Shown here piece by piece: positions 15,150-23,046 of a stretch of DNA of 23,046 nucleotides. The stretch lies in NCBI GenBank assembly GCA_964371655.1, contig CAYJOD010000100.1:1-23046 (forward strand), given 5' to 3'. The notes beneath the pieces are model-generated. The model was given only the letters and a program-made list of their open reading frames with translations. It was not told where the DNA came from and searched no databases. The stretch's first letter is position 1. Every line of letters begins with the position of its first letter. The position numbers and the translations under genes were made by a program. Origin of the DNA: CAZGSN01 sp964371655. GTDB taxonomy: Bacteria > Desulfobacterota > Binatia > HRBIN30.

Positions 15150-16841
15150 TCACGAGGAGATTAGCAGATCTTCCATCTCACGAGGTTCGAACTTCTCCAG
15201 GCCACCCTGGTATGTCCGACCGGAGCCGACGAATGAGCTACGAGCCTCATTGAGGCGCGCGACGAACTGCCGCAAGGCTCGCAGACTCATCGGCTGTACA
15301 GGATATACGCCGTGAGCGATGTTGATAAGTGCAAGCGAATCCGGGTTCAAAGCGAACATCGGCGCCTGCCTGGCCATGTACGAGACAACGACGGGCGGTG
15401 ACTTCGGTTTTCCCAGGTACCACCACGGGCTCCGATGGGCGGCGAGGTATCGCTCGGACACCGGAACGGTCCCGCCACTGGAACACTCTCCCGACGATAG
15501 ATAGCTGTCCAAGGCTGGGTGGGAGCTTCGCTCGATGTCGGCAGGAATCTCCAAAAGGAGCTTGCGCTCCGCGGAGTCTCTGAGCACACCGCGCGAAGCG
15601 AAGATCTCGCCGGCGTCGGTGACAGCGGGCCGGCACCACCGCTCAACACCCAGTTCGCGAGCACGGGCTCGCGTCAGGACAAAGAACGCGTTCGACCCCG
15701 TAGCTACACCTCGGTGAATGCGCGCGATGGAGCCGAGCGCAACCATTCCGTGAGCCGCAGAGCTCGCACTTGCCTCTACCATCCGGGACCACTTGGCACT
15801 CGCGTCGAGCGCGTCTCGGGGCACGCTGCGTCCGCCACTGAGGTTCGAGACTCGACGGGATGATCGGATCGCGCGCATCTTCACCGATTGCGGAGCCGTG
15901 CCCGGCTCGAAGCAGATGATTACCGCGGTCGATTGTGTGTCGGGAAAGACGTTCACCCGAGGATCAAAAACGTGCAGCGAACGGGCTCCCAGGCCATTTA
16001 GGAGCAACTTGCGCACCGCTGAGCCGTAACCGACGTCCATCCACTCCGCGCTCGTAATGAAGCAACCGATATCGCCTTCTTGAGCGTGGAGGGCCGTAGC
16101 GAACAGGAAATATGCATGGAGTCCGGCCAGTCCAGAAAGCGGATGGCCGAGCTGTCGAGAAGCAAGCGCTGCCCACTTCTTCGTTTCCGCATTGAGCGCG
16201 TGATGTCGTACGTAGGGAGGGTTCCCGATGTATGCGGTGCGGCCGGGAATCGACGGAAGATTCACACGCGTGTAATCGCACTGCAACACGCGCGATCTCT
16301 TGGCATTGAGTGCGGCGAGCACGGCACGAGTTAGAACGGCCGCGATTTCGTCGATCTCGATCCCGATCAATTCAGTATCGGTCCCGCGCCTGGCGACGTT
16401 GCTGATGAAGCGACCGCTGCCACATCCGGCATCGATCACGCGGACGGGCCCACCCTGCAGCGCCCAGTCGACCATGGCGTTAACTATTCCACTAGGTGTG
16501 TAGACAGCGCCCAGCGACCGGCGCTCACCCCTGGTCCGCATGGTCATCAGAGCACCGCCAAGCACGTCTTCGCCCTCGCGTATGGCTGCCCTGACCTGAT
16601 TCACGGCGGATCGGGGCCACCGCGCCTGGTGGCTCGCCCGCGAGAACGTCCGCTTTTCTTGTGGAGAAAGAGGCCCTCCGAAATCCGCTGCGCCGAGTTG
16701 CAACGCGAGCTTAACGAGCTGATCCTCGGTAACCGGCGCATCGATGAGCGGGGTTGCTTTCGGAGTCAACTCATCCACCTGTCGAGTCTCAACGTGATCA
16801 TTTGTTCTACTATAGCTTGTTCGCTCGATGTAACGGGTCAA
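15150..16841 (-). CDS. N6-adenine DNA methyltransferase, gamma class, partner of the XamI-like enzyme
   Basis: The 563-residue frame shows the order of a gamma-class methyltransferase: motif X near GAVYTP (111-116), motif I DAGCGSGRF (137-145) for S-adenosylmethionine, and motif IV NPPY (207-210) for the target adenine. A long target-recognition region follows (about 330-560). It would methylate the A of the site cut by the neighbouring nuclease. The outermost start is TTG 16841, with no ribosome site. A minus-strand TATAGT lies just downstream (16814-16809), so the true start may be GTG 16778 (codon 22), leaving the N-terminus about 21 residues shorter. The gene is divergent from the GHKL ATPase operon, sharing a control region. 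Confidence 0.9.
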   Translation of the reverse strand: MTRYIERTSYSRTNDHVETRQVDELTPKATPLIDAPVTEDQLVKLALQLGAADFGGPLSPQEKRTFSRASHQARWPRSAVNQVRAAIREGEDVLGGALMTMRTRGERRSLGAVYTPSGIVNAMVDWALQGGPVRVIDAGCGSGRFISNVARRGTDTELIGIEIDEIAAVLTRAVLAALNAKRSRVLQCDYTRVNLPSIPGRTAYIGNPPYVRHHALNAETKKWAALASRQLGHPLSGLAGLHAYFLFATALHAQEGDIGCFITSAEWMDVGYGSAVRKLLLNGLGARSLHVFDPRVNVFPDTQSTAVIICFEPGTAPQSVKMRAIRSSRRVSNLSGGRSVPRDALDASAKWSRMVEASASSAAHGMVALGSIARIHRGVATGSNAFFVLTRARARELGVERWCRPAVTDAGEIFASRGVLRDSAERKLLLEIPADIERSSHPALDSYLSSGECSSGGTVPVSERYLAAHRSPWWYLGKPKSPPVVVSYMARQAPMFALNPDSLALINIAHGVYPVQPMSLRALRQFVARLNEARSSFVGSGRTYQGGLEKFEPREMEDLLISS

Positions 16842-16932
16842 GCGGAGCAGCTGAGTTCAGTCAATCCTCTGGAGGGCACACAATTGCACAAGTGCGCGCT
16901 TTCGGACACACTTTCCCGCGGGCGGCGTTATA

Positions 16933-16947
16933 TGGTCATGTGGTCAT
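16933..16947. repeat. Direct repeat upstream of the RHH-GHKL promoter
   Basis: TGGTCAT occurs at 16933-16939 and again at 16941-16947, an 8-base step. The pair sits nine bases before the -35 box of the operon. It could bind the ribbon-helix-helix protein encoded downstream, since such proteins bind short tandem repeats. Chance is possible. Confidence 0.4.
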
Positions 16948-16955
16948 ACCAACTA

Positions 16956-16985
16956 TTGACACCACATAGCTGACAAGTCTATAGT
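16956..16985 (+). promoter_or_regulatory. Near-consensus sigma70 promoter of the GHKL operon
   Basis: TTGACA (16956-16961) and TATAGT (16980-16985) are 18 bases apart, matching 6 and 5 consensus bases. The predicted start is near 16992. The ribosome site AAAAGGGGAG (17006-17015) precedes ATG 17020. Confidence 0.8.
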
Positions 16986-17019
16986 TCGAAGGACGGCCGA
17001 ATAGGAAAAGGGGAGAAAC

Positions 17020-18084
17020 ATGCCGCTTGTGGCCCTGCATCTCGACGGCAAGCTATACGATAGGGTCGCCGAAGTGGTGTCCAGCGGGAACTACAAGAGC
17101 GTCCAGCACTTCCTCCAGGTGGCGGCATGGAATCAGGTGGCGCTGGAAGACTCCGCACTCAGCTCGGAGGAAGGGCCTCGCCCGCGCAAGGCACAGGCGA
17201 TCCCCTCGCGATCGCCGACACGATCGCCGGAGGCCGCGCCGCCGAACGGATCCTCGACCGGGCGATGGGCACTCATGGTCCGAAGGGTCGAGGTCGCCGC
17301 GGATGATAACCTCCAGACGCCCCAACCACTTAATGAGATCGGCCTTGCGCTCTGGGGGCAGACCAATCGCGTTCTCCCGATCGCGGTTGGCGTGCGTGTT
17401 TTGGCGAACCTCATGACCCAGACCCAACGACCCGTCGCTATCGCCGACTGGCATAAGCGCGCGACGCGCGTCGCTACCGACCTCCGAAAGCTACTCGGTC
17501 AGTGGGACGTCGCCGCGGGTCGCCGCCATGGTTCGCTCTGGGCAACCGCGTTGCCCGAAGACAACCCGGCGAGCGCGCACCGCTACGTCAACCAGTTCTT
17601 GGGCGTCCCCCGAAAGGATGCACTACCCGACGGTGGTGCGGCGTTTCTCGGCTTCGTCGTCTTCAGTGGAGACGACGACGAGGCGACCGTCGAACTCACT
17701 AGGAACGGCGCTGAGTGGGCGAGCCTCGCCAATCCGATCTTCGATCGCGGCGACAAGGAACCGAGCGCCACGTTTAGCGTCGAGGAGACGCGCTACTATC
17801 TCCAGTACCTGCGCAACTTCCGTGCCGGTGAGTACCGTTTCCTGCATTCAGTCGCCGAGCTTGTCGCCCGTGGGCGATCGCGAACTCAGATCGACGACGA
17901 GCTGGCGACAGCGTACCCGGCGTGGTCCAAGTACATCAGCACGATGCGGGCCGGCGGTCTTGGCCGGCTTTCGGACCTCGGGCTGTTGGATCGAGTGCGC
18001 CATGGACTGGCAGTCAAGTATTTGCTCACGCCTCTGGCCGCCGAAGTAGGCCTCGCCGGTCCCAAGAACGGGGCCGGCTCATGA
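17020..18084 (+). CDS. Ribbon-helix-helix protein with C-terminal winged-helix-like domain
   Basis: The 354-residue protein begins with a ribbon-helix-helix signature: a strand VALHLDG followed by helices in KLYDRVAEVVSSGNYKSVQH (11-30), typical of ParD/MetJ-type DNA-binding proteins. A Ser/Pro/Arg linker (about 45-82) leads to an alpha-helical central region (84-200), a beta segment (AAFLGFVVFSGDDDEATVEL) and a helical C-terminus (about 254-345) with a winged-helix look. Its full operon position, strong promoter and adjacent direct repeats suggest autoregulation. The next gene overlaps by 4 bases. I infer that it recruits or regulates the GHKL ATPase on DNA. No catalytic motif is visible. 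Confidence 0.8.
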   Translation: MPLVALHLDGKLYDRVAEVVSSGNYKSVQHFLQVAAWNQVALEDSALSSEEGPRPRKAQAIPSRSPTRSPEAAPPNGSSTGRWALMVRRVEVAADDNLQTPQPLNEIGLALWGQTNRVLPIAVGVRVLANLMTQTQRPVAIADWHKRATRVATDLRKLLGQWDVAAGRRHGSLWATALPEDNPASAHRYVNQFLGVPRKDALPDGGAAFLGFVVFSGDDDEATVELTRNGAEWASLANPIFDRGDKEPSATFSVEETRYYLQYLRNFRAGEYRFLHSVAELVARGRSRTQIDDELATAYPAWSKYISTMRAGGLGRLSDLGLLDRVRHGLAVKYLLTPLAAEVGLAGPKNGAGS

Positions 18085-19088
18085 AATCGGGACCAGACAC
18101 GCTCTCCAAGGACCAACTCGTTCTCGCCACGCTCGCGGTGCTCGGCGGAGAGCGGCAGGGGATCAACGAGCGTGATCTCTTCCTCGCCTGCTGGCACGCG
18201 TTCCCGAGCGCCATGCGCTGGGCCGATACTGCCCTCCCGAATCCCGACACCTTCACTGCGTCGCTGCGCCGGCTGGATGCCGACGGTCTCATCGAGCGCG
18301 TCGGCAAGCAGAGTCGATCGAAGAGGACGCGCCAGAGCCGCCGTCTTGCGCACGATCCCGGACGCTCCGGCGTCGTACGGGCCAGACTTACAGACGGCGC
18401 GCTCTCCCGCGCGGGCATCACCCGCGATCACCTTGCCCTGATCCGCCAGCTCGCACCTCCGCCAGAGAGCTATCGCTCGCTCGACCCCGCCATCCTTATC
18501 GCCCTGTGCGTTGCAGCTCGCGCGGGAGAAGGACGACCCACCGACGAGGGTGCGTTGGTCGAAGCAGCATTTCACAAGTTCCCAGCCATCTTCGCATACG
18601 GTCAGCGGCCTGAGTTCCCCGACATCGCCACCGTCCGGTCTGCCGCTGGACGCGCTCGGGACGAGGGGCTCCTCACCGACTGGAACCTGACCGATGCAGG
18701 GAAGGCTGCGGTCGACCGCCACCGATCACAGCTCGAGGTGCGACTAGACGCTTCGGCGAGCTACAAGACCGGAGCGTTCAAGCTGGCGGACCGCATTGAG
18801 TCATCCACGGCATTCCAGGCGTACCGAGCCAACGGCACCTTGGCATTGGCGAAGGCAGACGAGCTCTTCCGCGCGCTCAGGCTACCGCCGACTGCCGACC
18901 CACGGCCCATCGCGGCCGCCCTGCGATCGCGCGCGAAGGAGCTTCGCCGCATCGACAGAGGCGAAGTGGTGGAGTACCTGCTCAGGGTCGCCAGCATTCA
19001 CAATCAGGACGTGCTGCCGCTCCTCGTCGATGACGAGCCGGCCGTGCGTGCGCTCATGCAAGAGCGCCACAAGACCGAGAGGAAGTGA
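18081..19088 (+). CDS. Winged-helix protein, partner of the GHKL ATPase
   Basis: ATG 18081 overlaps the previous stop; a longer frame from 17922 would overlap that gene and is unlikely. The 335-residue protein has an N-terminal winged-helix fold: KDQLVLATLAVLGG, NERDLFLACWHAFPS, then a PNPDTFTASLRRLDADGLIE recognition region. A second similar unit follows (DPAILIALCVAARA; FPDIATVRSAAGRARDEGLL; TDAGKAAVD), so two tandem winged helices are likely. The C-terminal 100 residues are helical. It is the middle gene of a coupled trio, since the ATPase start overlaps its stop. Presumably it contacts DNA or the ATPase. No enzymatic residues stand out. Confidence 0.82.
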   Translation: MKSGPDTLSKDQLVLATLAVLGGERQGINERDLFLACWHAFPSAMRWADTALPNPDTFTASLRRLDADGLIERVGKQSRSKRTRQSRRLAHDPGRSGVVRARLTDGALSRAGITRDHLALIRQLAPPPESYRSLDPAILIALCVAARAGEGRPTDEGALVEAAFHKFPAIFAYGQRPEFPDIATVRSAAGRARDEGLLTDWNLTDAGKAAVDRHRSQLEVRLDASASYKTGAFKLADRIESSTAFQAYRANGTLALAKADELFRALRLPPTADPRPIAAALRSRAKELRRIDRGEVVEYLLRVASIHNQDVLPLLVDDEPAVRALMQERHKTERK

Positions 19089-21052
19089 TGAACGTGACGA
19101 CCGAGACCGCCACCGAACTGAAGTACGAAGAGTACGAATTCGATCCGCGGTACTACATCCATACCGCAAAGAGCAACGTCACTAGCTTCGCCCATGTCAT
19201 CGCCGAGGCGGTGTCCAACAGCGACGAGTCGATCTCCAGGCGCGCCGCTCGCGATGGCCAGCCGGATCGAGGCACCATTCACATCGCCTACGACCCCGAC
19301 GGCATGGACCTCGTCGTCACGGATGACGGCGACGGTATGACCACCGAGCGGATGCGCGGACGGCTCAAGCGTGTGGGCGCGGAGGCTGCCCCCGATGCGC
19401 GGCGCGGGTTCTTCCATCGTGGCATCCGCGAGGTGTTTATCGCTATGGGCGCCAGCACGGTCGAGAGCATCGGAATCAGGAGCGGGAAGTCGGTGTACTC
19501 GAAGGCCGTCTTCCACCCCACCGACGGAATGCCCATCGTCGCCAGCGATGTCGATGTCTCGGACGCCCTTCACGCGGAATTAGGCATCGAAGCGACCGGG
19601 ACTCGCCTCACCATACCGATGAAGCGACTGGCGGCGGCCAAGGGCAAGCAGTTCACCTTCCCGGCCCTCGAGGCGCAGATCCAAAACTGCGTGCAGGTTC
19701 GGCCCGTGCTGGCCGACGGCAATCGCAACGTGGCCTTCGAGTACGGTGACGCCCCCCCGCGCAAAATGCGGTTCTCCTACCCGACCGGAGACGTCCTCGT
19801 ACCCGAGGGCGCGGTCACCATCGCCGGATTCGTCGGCACGCTCTGGGCAAAGGCATCGGCGGGTCCGATAAAGGGGGGTGGCATCTCCCGACAGACGCGC
19901 CGACACGGCATCCTCATACGTGGTGAACGGGCGGCCTACGAGGTCTCGCTCGGATCGTCCCTGCACACCTATCCGGCTGTGCAGCAGCTCTGCGGCGAGC
20001 TGCGCATCGATGGCATCGAGAAGGCTCAACGCGAGGCCGACGCCAGGGCGTCCGATGAGGCCGAGCTCATCTACAAGGCCGACCGGAGCGGTCTCAACCC
20101 GGACCACCCTCTCGTCGAGGCGGTCCACCAGTTCCTTGACAAGACCTTCGGCCCACTCCTCGCTGAGCTCGAAACGAAGGAGAACAAGAAGACCGTGAGC
20201 GCCGACATTCGGCGCCAGCTCAATCAGCTCGCTCGGCTGATCAACGACGTGGTCGACGATCGCGATTTCGGCGATGCCGAGAGTTCGAACGGGAAGCCCA
20301 AGCGTGAGGTCGAGCCCACTCCTTCAGAACAAGAGCCACCCGAGCCTCCGACTGGCAAGCAGCTCCCCGAAATCCCTGACGGCATCGCGTTTGCGTACGA
20401 CCGCGTGTTCGTGGCCGCAGGCAAGTCGCGGACGGTGAAGGTGTGGGTGGACACCGGGAAGATCGCGTCCGGCACACCCATAGGCGTCGAGTCCTCTGGC
20501 GAGGCGGTCGTCCACGCGGTCACGCTGTCGGCAACGATCGTGCCGACGGCACCCACGCACGGCATCGCTGAGCTGTCGCTCACGATCCAAGCCGAGGAAG
20601 CCGAGGGCCGACGGGAAGTCAAGGTAAGCAGCGGTGGATACTCCGCGACGCTGCCTGTGCACGTCCGGTTTCTGCGAGCCAGCGGATTCATTAGCCAGAT
20701 CGTTCCGGTGGACAAGGACTGGGAATCCGGGAGTGCCCTCTACGATCCGGCGACCGGCCGAGTGAACGTCTATGTGGGTCGGCCGGAATTCGTCGATGCC
20801 GCCAAGCGCGCCCGCAAGGAGAAGATCAAAGACCCCTTTGGCTCCCCCTTGTATCGACAACTCATCGCCGAGAGCGTCCGCGAGGCGGCACTTCGCACCG
20901 CCGCAGAACGGCGCGCCGAGGTCGCGTGGGACGACCTGCCCTACGAAGAGAGGCAAGAGCGTGATGCGTTCTCCAAGCTCGTAGTCGTGGAATACCACGC
21001 GCTCGACTATCGGCTCCGCCATTCATTGCTCCATGCGTTCGTATACGCCTAG
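19085..21052 (+). CDS. GHKL (MORC/Hsp90-like) ATPase
   Basis: The 655-residue protein (GTG 19085 in a 4-base overlap; ATG 19088 is an alternative) has a Bergerat-type ATP site: N-box Glu41/Asn45 in AEAVSNSDESI, G1 box DDGDGM (80-85), a glycine lid RRGFFHRGIREVF (106-118) and GTRLTI (172-177). At N-box position Asn+3 there is Glu48 where most relatives have Asp. A ribosomal-S5-like domain follows (about 240-310; HGILIRGERAAYEV; LCGELRIDGIE), then a Pro/Glu linker (400-425), a beta-rich Ig-like region (430-530) and a helical C-terminus (565-655). MORC/MutL-type ATPases dimerise on ATP and clamp or compact DNA; bacterial ones often lie in R-M operons. The flanking DNA-binding proteins fit that. 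No nuclease domain is visible. Confidence 0.88.
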   Translation: MMNVTTETATELKYEEYEFDPRYYIHTAKSNVTSFAHVIAEAVSNSDESISRRAARDGQPDRGTIHIAYDPDGMDLVVTDDGDGMTTERMRGRLKRVGAEAAPDARRGFFHRGIREVFIAMGASTVESIGIRSGKSVYSKAVFHPTDGMPIVASDVDVSDALHAELGIEATGTRLTIPMKRLAAAKGKQFTFPALEAQIQNCVQVRPVLADGNRNVAFEYGDAPPRKMRFSYPTGDVLVPEGAVTIAGFVGTLWAKASAGPIKGGGISRQTRRHGILIRGERAAYEVSLGSSLHTYPAVQQLCGELRIDGIEKAQREADARASDEAELIYKADRSGLNPDHPLVEAVHQFLDKTFGPLLAELETKENKKTVSADIRRQLNQLARLINDVVDDRDFGDAESSNGKPKREVEPTPSEQEPPEPPTGKQLPEIPDGIAFAYDRVFVAAGKSRTVKVWVDTGKIASGTPIGVESSGEAVVHAVTLSATIVPTAPTHGIAELSLTIQAEEAEGRREVKVSSGGYSATLPVHVRFLRASGFISQIVPVDKDWESGSALYDPATGRVNVYVGRPEFVDAAKRARKEKIKDPFGSPLYRQLIAESVREAALRTAAERRAEVAWDDLPYEERQERDAFSKLVVVEYHALDYRLRHSLLHAFVYA

Positions 21053-21063
21053 CCCACTAAGCT

Positions 21064-21876
21064 ATGGCGCGATCAAGTAAGCCCGTCGACGGTAGGATTC
21101 ACCAGATGGCCCGACGCTACGCGGCCGGGGCCACCCTGGATGCCATCGGCAAGGACTTCGGCCTCACCCGCGAGCGCGTCCGGCAACTGATCCTGAAGGG
21201 CGGCTACAGGATGTCTGAGCTGAAGGCGGCAGCCGCGGTCGCGAGACGGCGACGCATCACCCAGAACAGTCGTGCCGAGATCCGTAGAATGCTCCTGGGT
21301 GGACTTCCTCTCAACGCCGTCGTGGCAGCCCTGCATGTACCAATCGCCATCGTGCGGGAGATCGACGCCACGGACCCCGCATACGCGCGAACTCGAAAGG
21401 CGTCTCGCAAGAAGACCAGCAGTGTCAAGTACACCGACGAGGAGGTCCTCGAGTGCCTGCGGGCCGCAAGCGAGCGCCTGGGCGGCGTCCTCACGACGAC
21501 CGGATACGATCGATTCACGCGAGGGCAATCCTTCGCTGATGGCCGAAACTTGCCAACGCATCAGACCGCCTTTCTGCGCTTCGGCTCGTGGCGCGCCGCC
21601 CTCGACGCTGCAGGTCTGTCCTCGAACCCCAGCACGCCCATCGCTGGCAGTCGAATCTTCTCCGAGGGCAACTGCATTGACGCCATTCTTGAGGTGGAGC
21701 GAGCGCTTGGGCATCTGCCGTCGGTGGCGGAATACGAAACCTACGCCAAGCGCCTGGCAGGGGCGGTGCCTAGTGCTGGGACCATCCGGCACCGCTTTGG
21801 ACGATGGCCCCATGCCCTGCGACGAGCCGTCGACTTCGCCTCGTCATACAGCGACGACAGTGCCGACCCGTGGTGA
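21064..21876 (+). CDS. HTH protein with two homing-endonuclease-associated repeats
   Basis: The 270-residue protein starts 11 bases after the ATPase stop. Residues 22-43 form a sigma-region-4-like HTH (TLDAIGKDFGLTRERVRQLI). A second weaker helical unit follows (69-100). Two copies of a homeodomain-like repeat, usually seen attached to HNH homing endonucleases, occupy about 122-185 (YTDEEVLECLRAASERLGG ... RFGSWRAALDAAGL) and 198-256 (AILEVERALGHLPSVAEY ... RFGRWPHALRRA). There is no HNH or other nuclease motif, so it is a DNA-binding module without the catalytic part. Its distance and direction place it in the operon as a targeting subunit. Function is inferred. Confidence 0.78.
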   Translation: MARSSKPVDGRIHQMARRYAAGATLDAIGKDFGLTRERVRQLILKGGYRMSELKAAAAVARRRRITQNSRAEIRRMLLGGLPLNAVVAALHVPIAIVREIDATDPAYARTRKASRKKTSSVKYTDEEVLECLRAASERLGGVLTTTGYDRFTRGQSFADGRNLPTHQTAFLRFGSWRAALDAAGLSSNPSTPIAGSRIFSEGNCIDAILEVERALGHLPSVAEYETYAKRLAGAVPSAGTIRHRFGRWPHALRRAVDFASSYSDDSADPW

Positions 21877-22147
21877 TGCACGCACTTGGTATCCTTGAGT
21901 TCGTCGCGCACGACGCGAATATCGTGTCCGGGGCCGCTGCGGATGGTCGCCGTCCGTTACGTCCAGCTGCCCAGGTACTCCGCCGAGATCGCATACCCAA
22001 TTCCGACGTTCATGACGCAAGTGCTCCGTCAGGTCGATGAACGCTTGTTGGGCGTCGGCTGAGTCGAGTCCTTCGAAGGGGACAGTTGGCTCGAGTGTAA
22101 GATGAAGCCGGAATCTGCTGGCTGCCGCTTCGTGAGTTCGGCTCAAG

Positions 22148-23046
22148 ATGAACACCGCTTCGCTGTTTCTGTACGTCAAAGGTCGACCTAACGAGGTCCG
22201 CGAGCCGCGCGATGTCGGCAGGCTGATCTTGGTAAGCATCTCGCCAGAGACAGCTTCCTTTCTTGGGATGCGTCTGGCCTTTGAATCGGCTTTGAATTCA
22301 AACTTCTTGTCGCAGCACGCGCCTGCGCACTGGGTGTCGTTGAAGGCGGAAGTCTGGAGCCAAACGACCGACCCTCGTAGCTACGGGCAAATTGAGATTG
22401 ACTCCAACCACCAAGCACCAGATCTGTCCGGAGTCGATGGGCGAATCGAGTGGCAGTGGCTGCTACGATCCGAAAACCTTGAAGCGATCCACAGCGACCG
22501 CGCCGCATTGGGCCATGGCCCCGTACGTCTGATGTTGAGGTTCGATGGCGCCTTCCAGGGCAAACAGGGCGTGTTCATGGTGGACGGACGGGCGTCGTTT
22601 GAGATTCCGCTGTCCGAGTGGGAGGTTTCTCTTGCCCGGCTCGGTTACGGCGTGTCGCCGTCCGCAGCTGGTCTAATCGGCTCAGCCTCGTCGAGTGATG
22701 AGTCGTGGAGGGACGCAGGGGAGCGCCTCGCCCGCGCTCGAAAGCACTTGAGGGCTGGCGAGACGCGCGAGGCCCTCACTGCATGTCTCGATGCGTTTGG
22801 GGCGGTCGTCCACAAGCCGTATGACAAGAAGTCGTGGCTGACCCGTTTCAACGAGCCAGATCAGAAGATCGACGGACTAACGGCAGCCTTAGCAGGCCAT
22901 TGCAGCTATCTCAATAAGGTGGGTTATCATCGCGCCCGTGACGAGCGCGACGAAGACGGTAATCTAATGGAGATGCCTCTAGACCATTGGGAGGCTGAGC
23001 TTGCGGTTGGGGCATCTCACTTCTGGTTGGCTTACGCGCTTCGCGC
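22148..23046 (+). CDS. Unknown protein, possibly two-domain, cut by the window edge
   Basis: The frame is open from ATG 22148 to the right edge (299 codons) with an in-frame stop just upstream at 22133. No good ribosome site precedes the ATG, so the start is uncertain. Residues 1-160 look beta-rich (DVGRLILVSISPETASFLG; HGPVRLMLRFDGAF; FEIPLSEWEVSLARLGYG). From about 185 it is helical (DAGERLARARKHLRAGETRE), with ending VGYHRARDERDEDG and WEAELAVGASHFWLAY. The helical part has the feel of an abortive-infection or HEPN-like domain, but I cannot identify a catalytic Arg-x4-6-His. It is in line with the GHKL operon after a 271-base gap. GC content is a little lower than in its neighbours. It may be a fifth component. 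Confidence 0.75.
   Translation, partial: MNTASLFLYVKGRPNEVREPRDVGRLILVSISPETASFLGMRLAFESALNSNFLSQHAPAHWVSLKAEVWSQTTDPRSYGQIEIDSNHQAPDLSGVDGRIEWQWLLRSENLEAIHSDRAALGHGPVRLMLRFDGAFQGKQGVFMVDGRASFEIPLSEWEVSLARLGYGVSPSAAGLIGSASSSDESWRDAGERLARARKHLRAGETREALTACLDAFGAVVHKPYDKKSWLTRFNEPDQKIDGLTAALAGHCSYLNKVGYHRARDERDEDGNLMEMPLDHWEAELAVGASHFWLAYALR

Noticed and set aside
17922..18080. Upstream extension of the winged-helix gene
   Set aside because: It would overlap the RHH gene by 160 bases; the ATG in the ATGA overlap is a better start.

Overview
The window is high-GC bacterial DNA (roughly 60-65 % GC by eye). It has strong Shine-Dalgarno sites, frequent 4-base ATGA gene overlaps, and GTG/TTG starts. 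A secreted protein carries long Thr/Pro/Ser linkers behind its signal peptide, and there is a YD-repeat surface protein and at least one apparently leaderless gene. This combination recalls Chloroflexota, with a high-GC actinobacterium as the alternative. No marker gene fixes the taxonomy. No rRNA, tRNA, CRISPR array, transposase or integrase was seen.

Region 1 (1-7.2 kb). A large secreted Rhs/YD-repeat protein runs leftward off the window and is preceded by a promoter and a TetR-type palindrome. A MarR regulator and a conserved protein of unknown function follow rightward as a pair, then a small unknown protein. A leftward two-gene membrane operon comes next: a small membrane protein and a monotopic sugar-phosphate transferase relative. 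The transferase has lost the catalytic Asp-Glu pair of its family.

Region 2 (7.2-14.2 kb). An ExoX-like DEDDh exonuclease appears to be translated from a leaderless mRNA. Two leftward membrane proteins follow, one a K+-channel-like protein with an aberrant selectivity filter. A rightward operon then begins at 10006: a papain-like peptidase fused to an alpha/beta hydrolase, an HNH-like secreted nuclease candidate, a 2-TM protein sharing the nuclease's C-terminal beta domain, a 40-residue micro-protein, and another 2-TM protein. The members are mostly joined by ATGA overlaps.

Region 3 (14.2-23 kb) is a defence island. A leftward type II restriction-modification pair (XamI-like endonuclease, gamma-class N6-adenine methyltransferase) lies back to back with a rightward operon under a near-consensus sigma70 promoter. 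That operon encodes a ribbon-helix-helix protein, a winged-helix protein, a GHKL (MORC/Hsp90-like) ATPase, and an HTH protein with two homing-endonuclease-associated repeats. A further unknown protein leaves the window at the right edge. The GHKL operon is the best candidate for an undescribed system. It has an ATPase, three apparent DNA-binding partners, tight translational coupling and no recognisable nuclease of its own. It sits beside a complete R-M pair. The defence role is inferred from context.
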